A DNA stretch of 64,000 nucleotides from Synechocystis sp. PCC 7509 (GCF_000332075.2 NZ_KI966369.1:141916-205915), one strand, 5' to 3'; positions 54,901 through 62,286 are shown, numbered from the stretch's first letter. Notes: a model not told the origin generated them from the sequence alone. Numbers and translations: made by a program.

Positions 54901-56561
54901 TTAAAGGCTTTCTCTAATCCTTTAAGTGAGGCAGCCGGAGCTAGTGTTGAAAGAGAAACTGCTTTACTTCTCGGTCTATAAGCAACTCGCTCTTCAATAC
55001 TTTCATCAACTACTCCAGCATCCGCAACAAGTGCTTGCACAGGTTCAGCCATAGTTTCTAATCCTGAAAATAATGTGGGTTCGCGTCCATATTCATAAAC
55101 ATCAGCCAGTCGATTAGGTTCATGTCCTCTAGGTAATTGGTTCCTGTTTCTAGCATCGGATAGGGGCTGACGGGAAACTGTTGCGTCAGGCTCCCTCGTT
55201 GCAACTCCTGGTAATTCATCACCAGGTATGAAGCCATCTGATGAGGACTCTGCTGGCGATTGATACTGTTCATGTACATCGGTAAATACTGGTTGATTTC
55301 CTGCGCTACCCAGTCCTTGGCTTCCAATTCCTCGTATGCTTCGTAAGTCATCTTCCATTCGACCATTTGCTCGATTAACCACTCTACTCTGCGCGTCAGG
55401 AGAAGCAAGTATTCTTCTGGGGACTCTATCTGCTCTAACTGTTGTGGCACTAATACTGTTGTCCAAACAAGTGGTGGCGCTTTCCCTGTATTCGTAGGGA
55501 ATGTTGGTGTCCAACGACGACCTGGCATAAACTGTTGGTAAGGTAATCTCAGTATCTCTACTCGACTTAACTGACTGCTGTTGGCGGGTTGTTGCATAAA
55601 TCAATACCTCTTTTAGCTCGTTATAGCTGGAATAAACACGGGGCGGCTCAACGCCAGGTAACTTAAGCTCAGTTTCCCCTCTCCCCTCAATCACAATCAC
55701 ATCAATGGGAAAAGTTGTACCCTGTTTGCGGTACAAGTCCCCAGCTAAAGAAAAATGATCTGTAACCTTGTAACCCGCATCCTTGTACAGCCAGCGATAA
55801 AATCCCCTGGTTAGTTGGGTATTATATCGCTCAGTGCGCGACTCATCATTACCCATCTTCCCACCTAAGATGAGAACGGCTCTACCATCGGCTTTCATCA
55901 AATCCAAAGCTGAAAGTGCGATCGCATGATCTAACTGGCTGGTTATTAGCCGTCCGCGCTGAAATATTCGAGTTTGCCCTTGAGCATCCTTCAGAGAGCC
56001 GAAAGGTGGATTAGTGACAATCCTGTCTACAGCCTCAGTAGCGGGGACAAAACTACTGGCATCTTTCTGGGTTACTGTAAATCCTTGCGCCCTCAATGCC
56101 GCCGCGCGATCTCTGTTTAATTCATTAACTATTGCTTTATTGGGATCGGCAAGCAGTAGCAGCGCCCCATTGCCTGCGGTGGGTTCGTAAACTGTTGTCT
56201 CCTCGTTAATCTGGGCTAACTTCCCCGCGAGGAAAGCAATGGGAACGGGTGTACTGTAGGCTTGCTGGAGAATACTTGTGCTGGTACGAGTGTTTAATGC
56301 TGGTTGGCGATCATATAAATCTAGGCATTGCTCCCAAGTTTGGACGGAATCACTAGAGCGCTGCACTAATTGTCGCGCCGCTAGGATTAATCCTTGCTCT
56401 ACCGATTCATCTACGATTTTTGCTGCCGGAGTTCCTGGCTCAATCTTTCGGTTTAACACCGATTGAGCCAGCTTTCGGGCGGAAGTAATTGAGGCAAAGT
56501 TATCGCCATTGGTAAATCCGTTGGCAAAAGCTGTTACTAATTGCTGGTGCAAAAATACCAC
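48972..56561 (-). CDS. Giant DNA methylase/helicase protein (strawberry-notch-like), plasmid-type
   Basis: The 2529-residue protein combines an N6-adenine methylase-like domain with a helicase. Residues 100-290 hold YEPTAGNG (125-132, AdoMet site) and TNPPFGS (183-189, catalytic NPPF). A low-complexity linker (about 330-510) precedes the helicase: Walker A HDTGIGKT near 612, DESH near 737, and QVEQSIGRSHRSGQ near 1170 as motif VI. Long coiled coils (about 1420-1530 and 2300-2500) and Pro/Glu/Gln-rich spacers complete it. Proteins of this build are hallmark genes of large plasmids and phages; roles in replication, transfer or anti-restriction have been proposed, none proven. It ends 32 bases before the serine hydrolase remnant. 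The gene carries a 40-bp palindrome and a possible nested gene. Confidence 0.85.
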   Translation of the reverse strand: MVFLHQQLVTAFANGFTNGDNFASITSARKLAQSVLNRKIEPGTPAAKIVDESVEQGLILAARQLVQRSSDSVQTWEQCLDLYDRQPALNTRTSTSILQQAYSTPVPIAFLAGKLAQINEETTVYEPTAGNGALLLLADPNKAIVNELNRDRAAALRAQGFTVTQKDASSFVPATEAVDRIVTNPPFGSLKDAQGQTRIFQRGRLITSQLDHAIALSALDLMKADGRAVLILGGKMGNDESRTERYNTQLTRGFYRWLYKDAGYKVTDHFSLAGDLYRKQGTTFPIDVIVIEGRGETELKLPGVEPPRVYSSYNELKEVLIYATTRQQQSVKSSRDTEITLPTVYARSSLDTNIPYEYRESATTCLDNSISATTVRADRVPRRILASPDAQSRVVNRANGRMEDDLRSIRGIGSQGLGSAGNQPVFTDVHEQYQSPAESSSDGFIPGDELPGVATREPDATVSRQPLSDARNRNQLPRGHEPNRLADVYEYGREPTLFSGLETMAEPVQALVADAGVVDESIEERVAYRPRSKAVSLSTLAPAASLKGLEKAFNKIEAFTGTSIDEYVRTRLNEPSLESLYSHYAAEQIDSLALSIYNHEFENKATLIGHDTGIGKTRIACGLARYAQQQGMTPVIVTADSVLYADILARDAVDTGNSFNPLITNNDFHLTLRSNDGRKIGEINTPQSQGERIRQYAQSGNIGEHDCIFTTYGQLTGPTSVGRRQLLSAIAQRSFLILDESHKAGGAAAEKRPERNTDRVVPSCSDFFQELVTQTPGFVASSATAIKDPIVASRLFYETTDLRLAAPSQDSFTDHLKSGGVPLQQQVFAMWAESGGCIRCEKSYEGVEFGITKVPVSLETAENNSKILNLIWQFDSLKEKVVAGIRADYADAGEATKATNPALGEAGASSTIFTSVLHNLAAVTSLGLKAEETANAAILDIEQGRKPILMLFKTMESTVKDFVDSHNELAQVHNAEFPDRPMRLIQVGDDININAGQLFTRYLEKARTVKITEAYLDELTGKNKTRSHRFTDAELGSAGVAAFNRAEAAIAEADWTQLPISPIDYIKQKLVDAGHSIGEITGRSNILKYESAEALASGIVTYQTREHGTAQKKQVMDDFQNGRLDAIITNSTTGYSLHASRTVADQRQRVMYLVQPHLDVNQVEQSIGRSHRSGQVDPSRHAPDSLDEHGLPQWGQYPGTFGLPAFKLVVGQDLPTEERAVAILMKKMSHLKANTTGNRSSNFGLIEVPDFINNYGNEVAQKLMEQDENLHAALDYPLGTGEELKDPQAIQKVTGRAILLTSNEPPTEEQPYPSLARQAWLYDTLSSEYKEFLAQKIALGENELEAQKLDLQAEPKARLVLSPGDSEIDSPFTKPAYLVEVLAKTGAKPNTTEQVVNAVRQELGFEPVSLPDDYALSQVRETGQQVAQDTVRELRAATEQYMQVAKAVKEAEVAASSGRIDKYQQKLDVATENYTGLQQQQEAAAKFGNTELLEKLTAQLAQQQPKIDKLKTQLSKAKLDLNGKEFQLAKEQRNLKGILEEVSVLVGQFPVGQPVRLMDKETKNYLYGVVAAVEQKNRANNPSAPGNWKLKLLVVDGTRNLSVRLDSLVKGGKQALERVETAPSFLNIKQESSVYELFDQRQTETKEKRYLVSGQVLASELTGKFAQVTDEKGQVHPVYLLRRGFDPAVDMNLAPVMLENAKQVKQFLFDSTERLGIAQTPDENLTVIADIRRTNPKGIVIKTAKATAQGGIYFKDEGLRELVGDFVSKTESVREGNNTKSRSFMVASVSADRVDVALDYLCGKWGLGAASHKDVARVMMGQVLPGWEPCSEINPDALRIPVTRTVPRVAVSDLQQTSVTASTPQIDSSPSFVEASTKLGEESLSNNGMLNSDAEYGGRSHRTLSTTKAIANASKTLAAPTPTAIASQTLEPVGLTKQVLEANQQNGAAEKNIAKLLYQSGLAAEILKGEDFYLKVENAPYTPLSIERHGKELYLTHYLTDNYGDLFLDAEMVFNVSSQGQLTLTQTASQNPLTGGEYRTRSDRSFGQIFSHNLLEQGFGKAALSAFQAKQQSALAQEQASVEVKNPEQIAPGQEQPLIEVETPKQTEAPQQIEQLPAVTVKSNEQPLEKAPAVATEVSNPSVQKVAEPSLQLPQVAAKESAKTRPSLGKSSAKSQVQTEAPQGVQLNLFDLGLGRSTAAESKPVPQSPAKAEREPTLTVSPVSEPVQSVKETVVAPQVEAPPINKESSNDGLTSTVPSTETATNKTETVDPMQLFQQVVERVDKRTDEMLATIQSTSPSLNTLRDWYKAARELNKSQKHLDRISEIGSEFKQGTPLTDKAVTVMQADFQAYYKQLMVVEQLGNLGDRDLLALNQNITKYLNSPPPTPPALADRQKVESEVKKITEHINALGHQQAEQLATVEAMQKSPFRSWNGKYDLAVAQVEQTANKLDNAIAHKQQKDHQLGQWNKQEMAYSLWDKSPQTMEMRSLAQGLKSPQLQERLTSIAKVERQELARSQTSSARQAGLSA
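50919..50958. repeat. Perfect 40-bp palindrome in coding sequence
   Basis: TTCGCCAAGTTTTGTAGAAG (50919-50938) is followed directly by its exact complement (50939-50958), with no spacer. It lies in the low-complexity part of the giant gene, where it encodes Ser-Pro-Ser-Phe-Val-Glu-Ala-Ser-Thr-Lys-Leu-Gly-Glu. As a perfect palindrome it would read the same from either strand. It appears to be an inserted element tolerated in a linker. Confidence 0.9.
55058..55597 (-). CDS. Possible nested gene inside the giant methylase/helicase gene
   Basis: This 179-codon frame, same strand but a different phase from the giant gene, reads like a real soluble protein: EYLLLLTRRVEWLIEQMVEW, EAYEELEAKDWVAQEINQYL, MASYLVMNYQELQRG, ending NMDANPHYFQD. 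Over the same DNA the giant frame is a low-complexity Arg/Ser/Pro linker. The composition is much more protein-like in the nested frame (Trp, Tyr, Glu, Leu), the opposite of what a shadow frame usually shows. No good ribosome-binding site is visible. Either it is an overprinted gene, or the linker arose by frame-shifted reading of an old gene captured here. Confidence 0.45.
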   Translation of the reverse strand: MQQPANSSQLSRVEILRLPYQQFMPGRRWTPTFPTNTGKAPPLVWTTVLVPQQLEQIESPEEYLLLLTRRVEWLIEQMVEWKMTYEAYEELEAKDWVAQEINQYLPMYMNSINRQQSPHQMASYLVMNYQELQRGSLTQQFPVSPYPMLETGTNYLEDMNLIDWLMFMNMDANPHYFQD

Positions 56562-56592
56562 CTCAAATCAATTAAGTTGGCAATGGATTCGA

Positions 56593-56874
56593 CTATGTGG
56601 GCAGACGGTTGACTAAAACCTTGGAAGTGGCGTTAGAAATGGCATAAACTAATTCTCCATCCCATTTCATCTCCATCAAATCCGGTTGATGACCAGGGGG
56701 AAATAATATTTCATGACATTTGTCACCGTCTTCTATCCGTAGCACTTCAACGCCGTCAAAAAACATTTGGACGGTTCTCGGTTGGCTATTCACAAGTGAT
56801 ATTAGTAGTTGAGCGAACGCAAGCAGTAACTTGCGGTTAGCTGGATCTTTGCACTCTGCAAAAGAGTAAGTCAA
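56593..56874 (-). CDS. Small hypothetical protein
   Basis: The 93-residue protein starts at ATG 56874. The N-terminal half is helical (LLLAFAQLLISLVNS) and the C-terminal half beta-rich (VQMFFDGVEVLRIEDGDKCH). No domain is recognised. It lies 31 bases upstream of the giant gene on the same strand and may be co-transcribed with it. Confidence 0.55.
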   Translation of the reverse strand: MTYSFAECKDPANRKLLLAFAQLLISLVNSQPRTVQMFFDGVEVLRIEDGDKCHEILFPPGHQPDLMEMKWDGELVYAISNATSKVLVNRLPT

Positions 56875-56960
56875 CCTGAGTTTACTTTTTGCAACAATCG
56901 TTTCTTACTCAATTATGTTGAAAAGGAATATTACAGTTGGAAGCACAAACAAGATTAGAA

Positions 56961-57386
56961 CTATTGATTATCAACTATTCTCCAAAAGTCTTCAATAGTC
57001 ACAATAGGACAAAAGAAATCATTTTTCAGACATAATAAATCCCGATCACCTGTAACTAGATAATCAGCATGACCTACAAGCGCCAGTATTAAAAAAGGCT
57101 CGTCAAACCGATCTCGACACTCAGGAATTACAGGTAAATTATCAGGCAACGGCACAGTATCACAAAATGGTAAATAATCTGATAGTAAATCCTCTTGCTC
57201 GGTTTTCGTAAGTTTAAACTTTGGATAGGCAAGAACTCGAATCAACTCCGTAATAGTCACCTTAGAAACCAAAGGAGTCAAACGATTTTCCTGCCATGAA
57301 AACCGTAATTTTCCTACGTTGCCACCAAATACTAAAGCTGACACTACCAAATTGGTATCTATTACAACTCGCACTTGAGCGGTCAT
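56961..57386 (-). CDS. PIN-domain toxin (putative VapC-type RNase)
   Basis: I choose ATG 57386 (MTAQVRVVIDTNLVVSALVF), which overlaps the antitoxin stop by 4 bases; a longer frame to 57401 is less likely. The 141-residue protein has the PIN metal-binding residues: Asp in VVIDTN, Glu in TITELIRVL, Asp in RDRFDEPFLI and Asp in VTGDRDLL. PIN toxins cleave RNA, often tRNA. It belongs to the 'putative toxin component, PIN family' rather than to classical VapC. The partner is the AbrB-like gene upstream. Confidence 0.88.
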   Translation of the reverse strand: MTAQVRVVIDTNLVVSALVFGGNVGKLRFSWQENRLTPLVSKVTITELIRVLAYPKFKLTKTEQEDLLSDYLPFCDTVPLPDNLPVIPECRDRFDEPFLILALVGHADYLVTGDRDLLCLKNDFFCPIVTIEDFWRIVDNQ

Positions 57387-57604
57387 GGCTGACGCGCCCA
57401 AGCTACCGCATCGGCAATATCCTGTTCGCTTAGGTCTAAAGCTGCAAGTTTAGCCCTAACTCCATCTGCACGTTGAATCTTTACAGGCGTAAGAATAATT
57501 TGTCCGTCTTCTACTCTCACCTCAAAGTATTCAGCATTGCCAATCTCGCGGGTAATACTCTTAGGTAAGGTAAGCTGGTTTTTTGCAGTCAACTTAGCAA
57601 GCAT
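57383..57604 (-). CDS. AbrB/MazE-type antitoxin
   Basis: The 73-residue protein starts with the swapped-hairpin AbrB fold (LAKLTAKNQLTLPKSITREI, YFEVRVEDGQIILTPV), a DNA-binding antitoxin domain. The C-terminal helix (AKLAALDLSEQDIADAVAWA) would bind the PIN toxin. Upstream, CCTTAC occurs twice (57633 and 57660 region), a possible operator. Its stop overlaps the toxin ATG, so the two are translated together. Confidence 0.88.
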   Translation of the reverse strand: MLAKLTAKNQLTLPKSITREIGNAEYFEVRVEDGQIILTPVKIQRADGVRAKLAALDLSEQDIADAVAWARQP

Positions 57605-57742
57605 TGCTAATCTCCTATTGTTGAAAATGCGAATGTAAGATTTCCTTACTTCAGTATATCCTTACTATGATGCTAAACGAAAGCACATGACTATCCCTAT
57701 TCTTATCTGCTAAACAACTAAGAAGGAATATTGGATTAGGTT

Positions 57743-57934
57743 TCAATTCCCCCAAGCAACCCACTCTAACCCTGCCTTCAGCGCAGTATTAGGGGTGTGG
57801 TAGATTTTGCGCTCTCCAAAGACCGCCCCGCCAGTGCTAATCAACCGGAACTGCCAGCAGTGGGCTTGGGTGTAGAAGACTATTAAGGTTGTACCGTCAA
57901 TTCCGATCACCTGATGGATTGTGGTTTTGCTCAT
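57743..57934 (-). CDS. Small hypothetical protein
   Basis: I use ATG 57934 (SKTTIHQVIGIDGTTLIVFY), giving 63 residues; the frame is open to 58018 but that part runs over the promoter side of the PrlF gene. The product is beta-rich and ends WVAWGN. No domain is recognised. Small proteins of this sort are common in cyanobacterial plasmids. It is divergent from the PrlF-YhaV pair. Confidence 0.5.
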   Translation of the reverse strand: MSKTTIHQVIGIDGTTLIVFYTQAHCWQFRLISTGGAVFGERKIYHTPNTALKAGLEWVAWGN

Positions 57935-58060
57935 GGCGATCGCCCTATCCACATAATTATCTTGGTAATAATTGTATCTCCAAGTAACGTAGCTGTTGAC
58001 GAGACAATGCAATTGCATTACCTTAGAAGGAGAATTTAATTTATAGGCTTAAAGGTCGCT

Positions 58061-58393
58061 ATGGCTGAAACACTAGCCTCATGCTCAGAGTCTACTCTTA
58101 CTGACCGGTATCAGACTACTATCCCTGACCCCGTTCGCAAGGTGTTGGGTTTAAACAAGCGCGATAAAATTCAATATACTATCCAGCCTAATGGACAAGT
58201 AGTAATATCTCGCGCTGATAATACAGAGAGTGACCCAATCCTGGGGCAGTTTCTCAGTTTTCTGGCACAGGATATAGAAAGAAATCCTCAGCACATCAGA
58301 GCGATCAGCGAGGATTTAGTGAATCGAGTTCAGTCTTTAGTTGCCGGAATCGAAATTGACCTGGATGCGCCACTTGTAGATGAGGATGAATAA
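58061..58393 (+). CDS. prlF: PrlF-type antitoxin
   Basis: The 110-residue protein has the AbrB-like swapped-hairpin of PrlF/SohA antitoxins (STLTDRYQTTIPDPVRKVLG, QYTIQPNGQVVISRA) and an acidic C-terminal tail that would neutralise the toxin. GAAGGAG lies upstream of the ATG at longer than ideal spacing. It is followed by the YhaV toxin gene after 2 bases. PrlF also represses its own operon in Escherichia coli. Confidence 0.88.
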   Translation: MAETLASCSESTLTDRYQTTIPDPVRKVLGLNKRDKIQYTIQPNGQVVISRADNTESDPILGQFLSFLAQDIERNPQHIRAISEDLVNRVQSLVAGIEIDLDAPLVDEDE

Positions 58394-58395
58394 AG

Positions 58396-58893
58396 TTGTC
58401 TGACACTCAACCGTTAGTAATCAACGGATGGAACATATTTGCTCATTCTTTATTTCTCAACCAATTTGAAGAACTTTTGAACAGAGTGACACAATTACGT
58501 CAGCAGTATCCTGAAAATTACCAACAGAAAAACGCTACAAAACGTCTAGCTGCCATAGCCAAACTAGCATTTGAGGTTATCCCTACTGACCCAACCCGCA
58601 GTGATTATCGTCAAGGTTCTACGCTGGGTGATGAATATAAGCACTGGTTTAGGGCTAAGTTTTTTCAACAATACCGACTATTTTTTCGATATCATCTGGA
58701 AAGCAAAATAATTGTTTTTGCCTGGGTTAACGATGAGGACTCTAAACAAGCTTACGACAGTAAGACAGACGCTTATCAAGTATTCAGGAAAATGCTTGAT
58801 AATGGCAATCCTTCAGATAACTGGGATGACTTACTCAAAGAGGCAGAAGGTGAAATTACTCGCTTAGAGAAAGCAGTTAACGCAGAAGTTTAA
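58396..58893 (+). CDS. yhaV: YhaV-family toxin
   Basis: The 165-residue RelE-like ribonuclease begins at TTG 58396, tightly coupled to the antitoxin. Family motifs present: NGWNIFAHSLFLNQFEELLN, the KNATKRLAAIAKLAF helix, EYKHWFRAKFFQQYRLFFRY and IIVFAWVNDEDSKQAYDSKT. YhaV cleaves RNA in translation. The pair would stabilise the plasmid and could also act against phages. Confidence 0.9.
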   Translation: MSDTQPLVINGWNIFAHSLFLNQFEELLNRVTQLRQQYPENYQQKNATKRLAAIAKLAFEVIPTDPTRSDYRQGSTLGDEYKHWFRAKFFQQYRLFFRYHLESKIIVFAWVNDEDSKQAYDSKTDAYQVFRKMLDNGNPSDNWDDLLKEAEGEITRLEKAVNAEV

Positions 58894-59176
58894 GTAGCCC
58901 AAATACGAGCATTGATACAGATTCAAACTTATCATTTCTATCAGCTACCTTCTGGGGAAGCAGAAATTGTTACCTCAACAATCCTCGACCGCCGCCATAA
59001 CATAAAATCAATCAGTTCCTAAGCATCGAGCAAAGTTATTTAATACTTTTGTAGTAATTGCGAACATAACCCTTCGCCTCTGTGTGTAAATAGATATCTC
59101 TCTGACAAGCTGAGGCTAATGCCGAGAATTTAACCAAAATACTTCTCCAAAGCCAGATGTGTTGATAAATTAGAAT

Positions 59177-60199
59177 TTATGGTCTAGAGGCATTGTCATA
59201 AAGTAGTTGTGCTGTTTGCTCAATCACCATTCGGTTTTGCCAGTAACCTGTGTGTGCATCTCCTGGGTTGTCACCTGTGTCTACTTGGTACTCTTTAATT
59301 GCATTCGCAGCATTGTAAAGTCTGCGCGTACCGAAACCGAGCAGATCGTCAATATCATAAAAGAGTTGCCATTGTATTTGGTTAGAGTTATCAATCCCAA
59401 TATCTTTGGCATCAATTAACTCCCCCTTAGCTAACCGATCGACAAGCTTCTGTGTCCGCATCATAAACAAGGGAAGCTGAGAAGCTGTACTGGTAAGCGA
59501 ACCAAGCTTAAGCTGTCCATTTTGACGTTTCTGCCGCCAAGTTTTAAATCGTTCTTTGTCTTCCTCGCTTGCCTGTTTGTAGAAACCAGGCTCATGATTA
59601 GGTGCAAACAGCCCGTAGAGAAAATCGTGGGTAAGCGTAACTCCTAAACTTTGTCCAATCAAGTGAATGCGAACGTCTTGTTCTTGTTCATATTGAGCTA
59701 GTTTTTTCAGCACTTGATGATAGACAGTTTGACGGACATAGCACTCTCCTTGCTCTGAGGTGTAGTAAATTACGTCACCTAAGCCACGAGTAACAATTGA
59801 CTCTCGTAAGCCAACGACTAATGCCCGAACCATTGGAGTTAACAGTGGTATATCAGCACCACGCCCACTGAACAGAGATAGCGTCACATTATTATCATTA
59901 GGAGCTTTAACTAAGTTATCGTATGCAATCCTTTGATTAACAAAGTTTTGAGCGCGGGTCAAGCGCTGATCTTCTCTTAGTTGCTCTACGGATGGTAAAG
60001 AAGGTTGAGGTAGTTCATGTCCCCATTCAACGCCAATAAAGCTTTGAGGAAACAAGTTTGGCAGATCAGGTTGCTCTTGACAGAGATTTGCCCAGAACTC
60101 GTTGTAACCCCAAAATTTACCTTGACTGTCAAAGGGAGAATGTGGTTCTGGTTCAGGAGACATTCCGTGAATCATTACGAGAACATTGATGGGAGGCAT
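59177..60199 (-). CDS. Alpha/beta-hydrolase-fold protein
   Basis: The 340-residue protein starts VLVMIHGMSPEPE, the oxyanion-hole HG motif of alpha/beta hydrolases, and has the nucleophile elbow GQSLG in RIHLIGQSLGVTLTHDFLYG (around residue 190). The late His could be in DAHTGYWQNR. It is cytoplasmic, with no signal peptide. Similar lipase- or esterase-like proteins occur in bacterial plasmids and in some defence islands, but I cannot assign a substrate. It stands between the TA pair and the Mrr-like gene. Confidence 0.75.
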   Translation of the reverse strand: MPPINVLVMIHGMSPEPEPHSPFDSQGKFWGYNEFWANLCQEQPDLPNLFPQSFIGVEWGHELPQPSLPSVEQLREDQRLTRAQNFVNQRIAYDNLVKAPNDNNVTLSLFSGRGADIPLLTPMVRALVVGLRESIVTRGLGDVIYYTSEQGECYVRQTVYHQVLKKLAQYEQEQDVRIHLIGQSLGVTLTHDFLYGLFAPNHEPGFYKQASEEDKERFKTWRQKRQNGQLKLGSLTSTASQLPLFMMRTQKLVDRLAKGELIDAKDIGIDNSNQIQWQLFYDIDDLLGFGTRRLYNAANAIKEYQVDTGDNPGDAHTGYWQNRMVIEQTAQLLYDNASRP

Positions 60200-60373
60200 T
60201 ATCTCTCCTTCAGTGTAGACTTTAATTTGTTAGCACAAGTTATCTCAGTTTCACTAGCATACACAAGTTTCTTCTAGTGTTTTATAAGTAGTAACAAATC
60301 AATACTGAAGAACTAAATTATTGGTAACAAATCAAAACACAGAGACTAAGTTAACGCTCTCAAATTACTAAGG

Positions 60374-61474
60374 TCAATTATTCAATCTACCCAAAATCTT
60401 CAACCTCTGACCTAGAACAAAATCAACCAACTTTTGACCACTGAGCAAACTTACCTGATACTCCCGCAGTAATTCTTTAGACTTTTCTCCGGTTCTCCCA
60501 GTATGAATAAAGAATCCTCCATGCACTTTCTCTCTCTGAAGAACTTGGTCGAAGTCCTGGATATCCTTGGCTTTAATGTAGCCCCGATAGCGCTTTGCCT
60601 GAATTAAATAAAGCTTTCCAGCAATTGTAACTCGCCCGTCTATCCCGCCATCATTACTATACTTAAAGTTGCGCTCAATCTTCCAACCCCTCTCGTGACA
60701 ACAGGTCAGCAGCAGTTCTTCAAAAGCATAGGGGTTCATCTTACGTAGAATACCGAGTGCCTTGGGCAATTGAACTTCACCTGAACGCAGTTGTTCCAGT
60801 ACAATGTCGGCTTGTCGAATATATTGCTGATGCTTGTAACTGGGAAGCCGAACCCTGGTTGAGACTGAAGAGCAAACTAAATCGATCGCCTTGCGGGGTT
60901 GAACAGCGACAAGAGGTGACTTGTCGGATGCTCTTTGCTGCCTAATTTCTGGCGGCGCAGAAAGGCTTCGCCTTTGCAGTCGTCTTCGTCGTCGATACTT
61001 CCAACCAGAAATCAAACTGCCAACGAATGCGATCGCCCAAACTATTAAAACCAGGCAGCCAAGTCCAAGCAGAAAAGCAAAAATCTCCATTGCTACCTCT
61101 TTGTCAACTTTTGCCCACAACACCTGCGGCATTAACCTAGTCTCCACCGCCAGCACCCGCAGATTGTGGCAGACACCTTTGGGCTTGGGACAAACAACCG
61201 CCGTCGGCATTCCCATAAATGCAATCGCACAATAGAAAATTACCAATGGAGTCCAAACCAAATAGTAGAACGTAGTCCGATTGGATGCCCGATGCAAAGT
61301 GCCAAACGTCCACTTTAGCCACATTTGCCACCGCTCCATTCGTGCTTTGTCTAGACGTTGGTTGTGCGCGATCGCTTTGGCGCGTTCCCGCAACTTATAG
61401 TTATTCAACTCAATTAGCTGCCTATCTGTGGTGGAAATAACCGTAATGCGCTGTTGGATACACTCATCAATCAA
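60374..61474 (-). CDS. Membrane-anchored Mrr-like restriction endonuclease
   Basis: The 366-residue protein has two membrane segments (about 67-93 and 128-157), a basic linker (KYRRRRRLQRRSL), and a C-terminal Mrr_cat PD-(D/E)XK domain: Glu in FEELLLTCCHERGW (252/253), GGIDG with D279, and LIQAKR with Q292 and K294. It then reads HGGFFIHTGRTGEKSKELL. Proteins of this build are found next to conjugation or segregation genes in plasmids. It could cut incoming DNA at the membrane. Its ATG overlaps the preceding gene by 4 bases. Confidence 0.88.
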   Translation of the reverse strand: MIDECIQQRITVISTTDRQLIELNNYKLRERAKAIAHNQRLDKARMERWQMWLKWTFGTLHRASNRTTFYYLVWTPLVIFYCAIAFMGMPTAVVCPKPKGVCHNLRVLAVETRLMPQVLWAKVDKEVAMEIFAFLLGLGCLVLIVWAIAFVGSLISGWKYRRRRRLQRRSLSAPPEIRQQRASDKSPLVAVQPRKAIDLVCSSVSTRVRLPSYKHQQYIRQADIVLEQLRSGEVQLPKALGILRKMNPYAFEELLLTCCHERGWKIERNFKYSNDGGIDGRVTIAGKLYLIQAKRYRGYIKAKDIQDFDQVLQREKVHGGFFIHTGRTGEKSKELLREYQVSLLSGQKLVDFVLGQRLKILGRLNN

Positions 61475-62220
61475 CCAGGCAAACGCTTCTGATTCGGGCT
61501 GCTGCTTGGGTTCAACAGCCCCAGTGAGTTTCCCGAAGAAGTCGCTAGTACGCTCTTAGATGCAGTGCGAATTTCTGCTTCTAGTTGCCCAGAATCCACA
61601 TACTGGCGTAATCTCTGAGCCGTCATCTGCCAGAACAATGCTTTGATTTCCTCCAGTTGCTCAACTGCCATTTGGGGCAATGCTGCACGGATTTCTTCTG
61701 CTTGGTTAAAAGCAGGTTGACTGAGTAATTGTCTGACTTCATCAAGCAAAATACTGTGAGCGTTAGACTTGTTCTGCCACACAATCCCAAAATGTGCTGC
61801 TACTTCCTCATAGGTTTTGCCCTGTTGTTTAATTAATGTGCAGGCTTCAACAAAGCGATCGCATTCTTGGGAATCATACTGCTCTTTATCCGGTAAATCG
61901 CAGGCTGACAAGATTTTCCCTGCTTCAATTAAAGTAATTCTCGTCCCAGCCTGTTCGCTTGCTAAAGTCAATAGTTCAGATATTTCTAATTCGTTGGTAT
62001 CCGGTTGGATATCTCCAGTTTGCTTAAGTTTGTCCTGCTTACGAAACTGTGCTGCTGCCTGCTTGTATGTTTTGCCTTGCTCAATTAGCGCACGACATTC
62101 ACGAAAGCGATCGGCTTCATCTTCCATGTATTCTTCTTTTTGCTCTAGAGAGCAAGCTTTGAGTGTTTCGGCAATATCAACAGATGATAATTCGCCAAAT
62201 AGTTCGTGTTTTTGGTACAT
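61471..62220 (-). CDS. Hypothetical protein with an internal duplication
   Basis: The 249-residue protein has two copies of a helical unit of ~55 residues: CSLEQKEEYMEDEADRFREC ... GKTYKQAAAQF (about 22-60) and CDLPDKEQYDSQECDRFVEA ... GKTYEEVAAHF (about 108-147). Each ends in a short helix-turn-helix-like QGKTY.(Q/E).AA.F motif, so it may bind DNA as a two-domain regulator. The final 100 residues are helical. It overlaps the Mrr-like gene and follows the ParM locus on the same strand. Confidence 0.65.
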   Translation of the reverse strand: MYQKHELFGELSSVDIAETLKACSLEQKEEYMEDEADRFRECRALIEQGKTYKQAAAQFRKQDKLKQTGDIQPDTNELEISELLTLASEQAGTRITLIEAGKILSACDLPDKEQYDSQECDRFVEACTLIKQQGKTYEEVAAHFGIVWQNKSNAHSILLDEVRQLLSQPAFNQAEEIRAALPQMAVEQLEEIKALFWQMTAQRLRQYVDSGQLEAEIRTASKSVLATSSGNSLGLLNPSSSPNQKRLPG

Positions 62221-62286
62221 GATTAGTTCCTTGTGTTGGTAAATCTAACAGGGATGTCACTATTATCGACATAGCTCTGCTTTTAA

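Noticed and set aside
55058..55597. Frameshift error in the giant gene to explain the protein-like nested frame
   Set aside because: The giant frame stays open on both sides and through the whole segment, so two compensating frameshifts would be needed. I kept the nested-gene reading as a finding instead.
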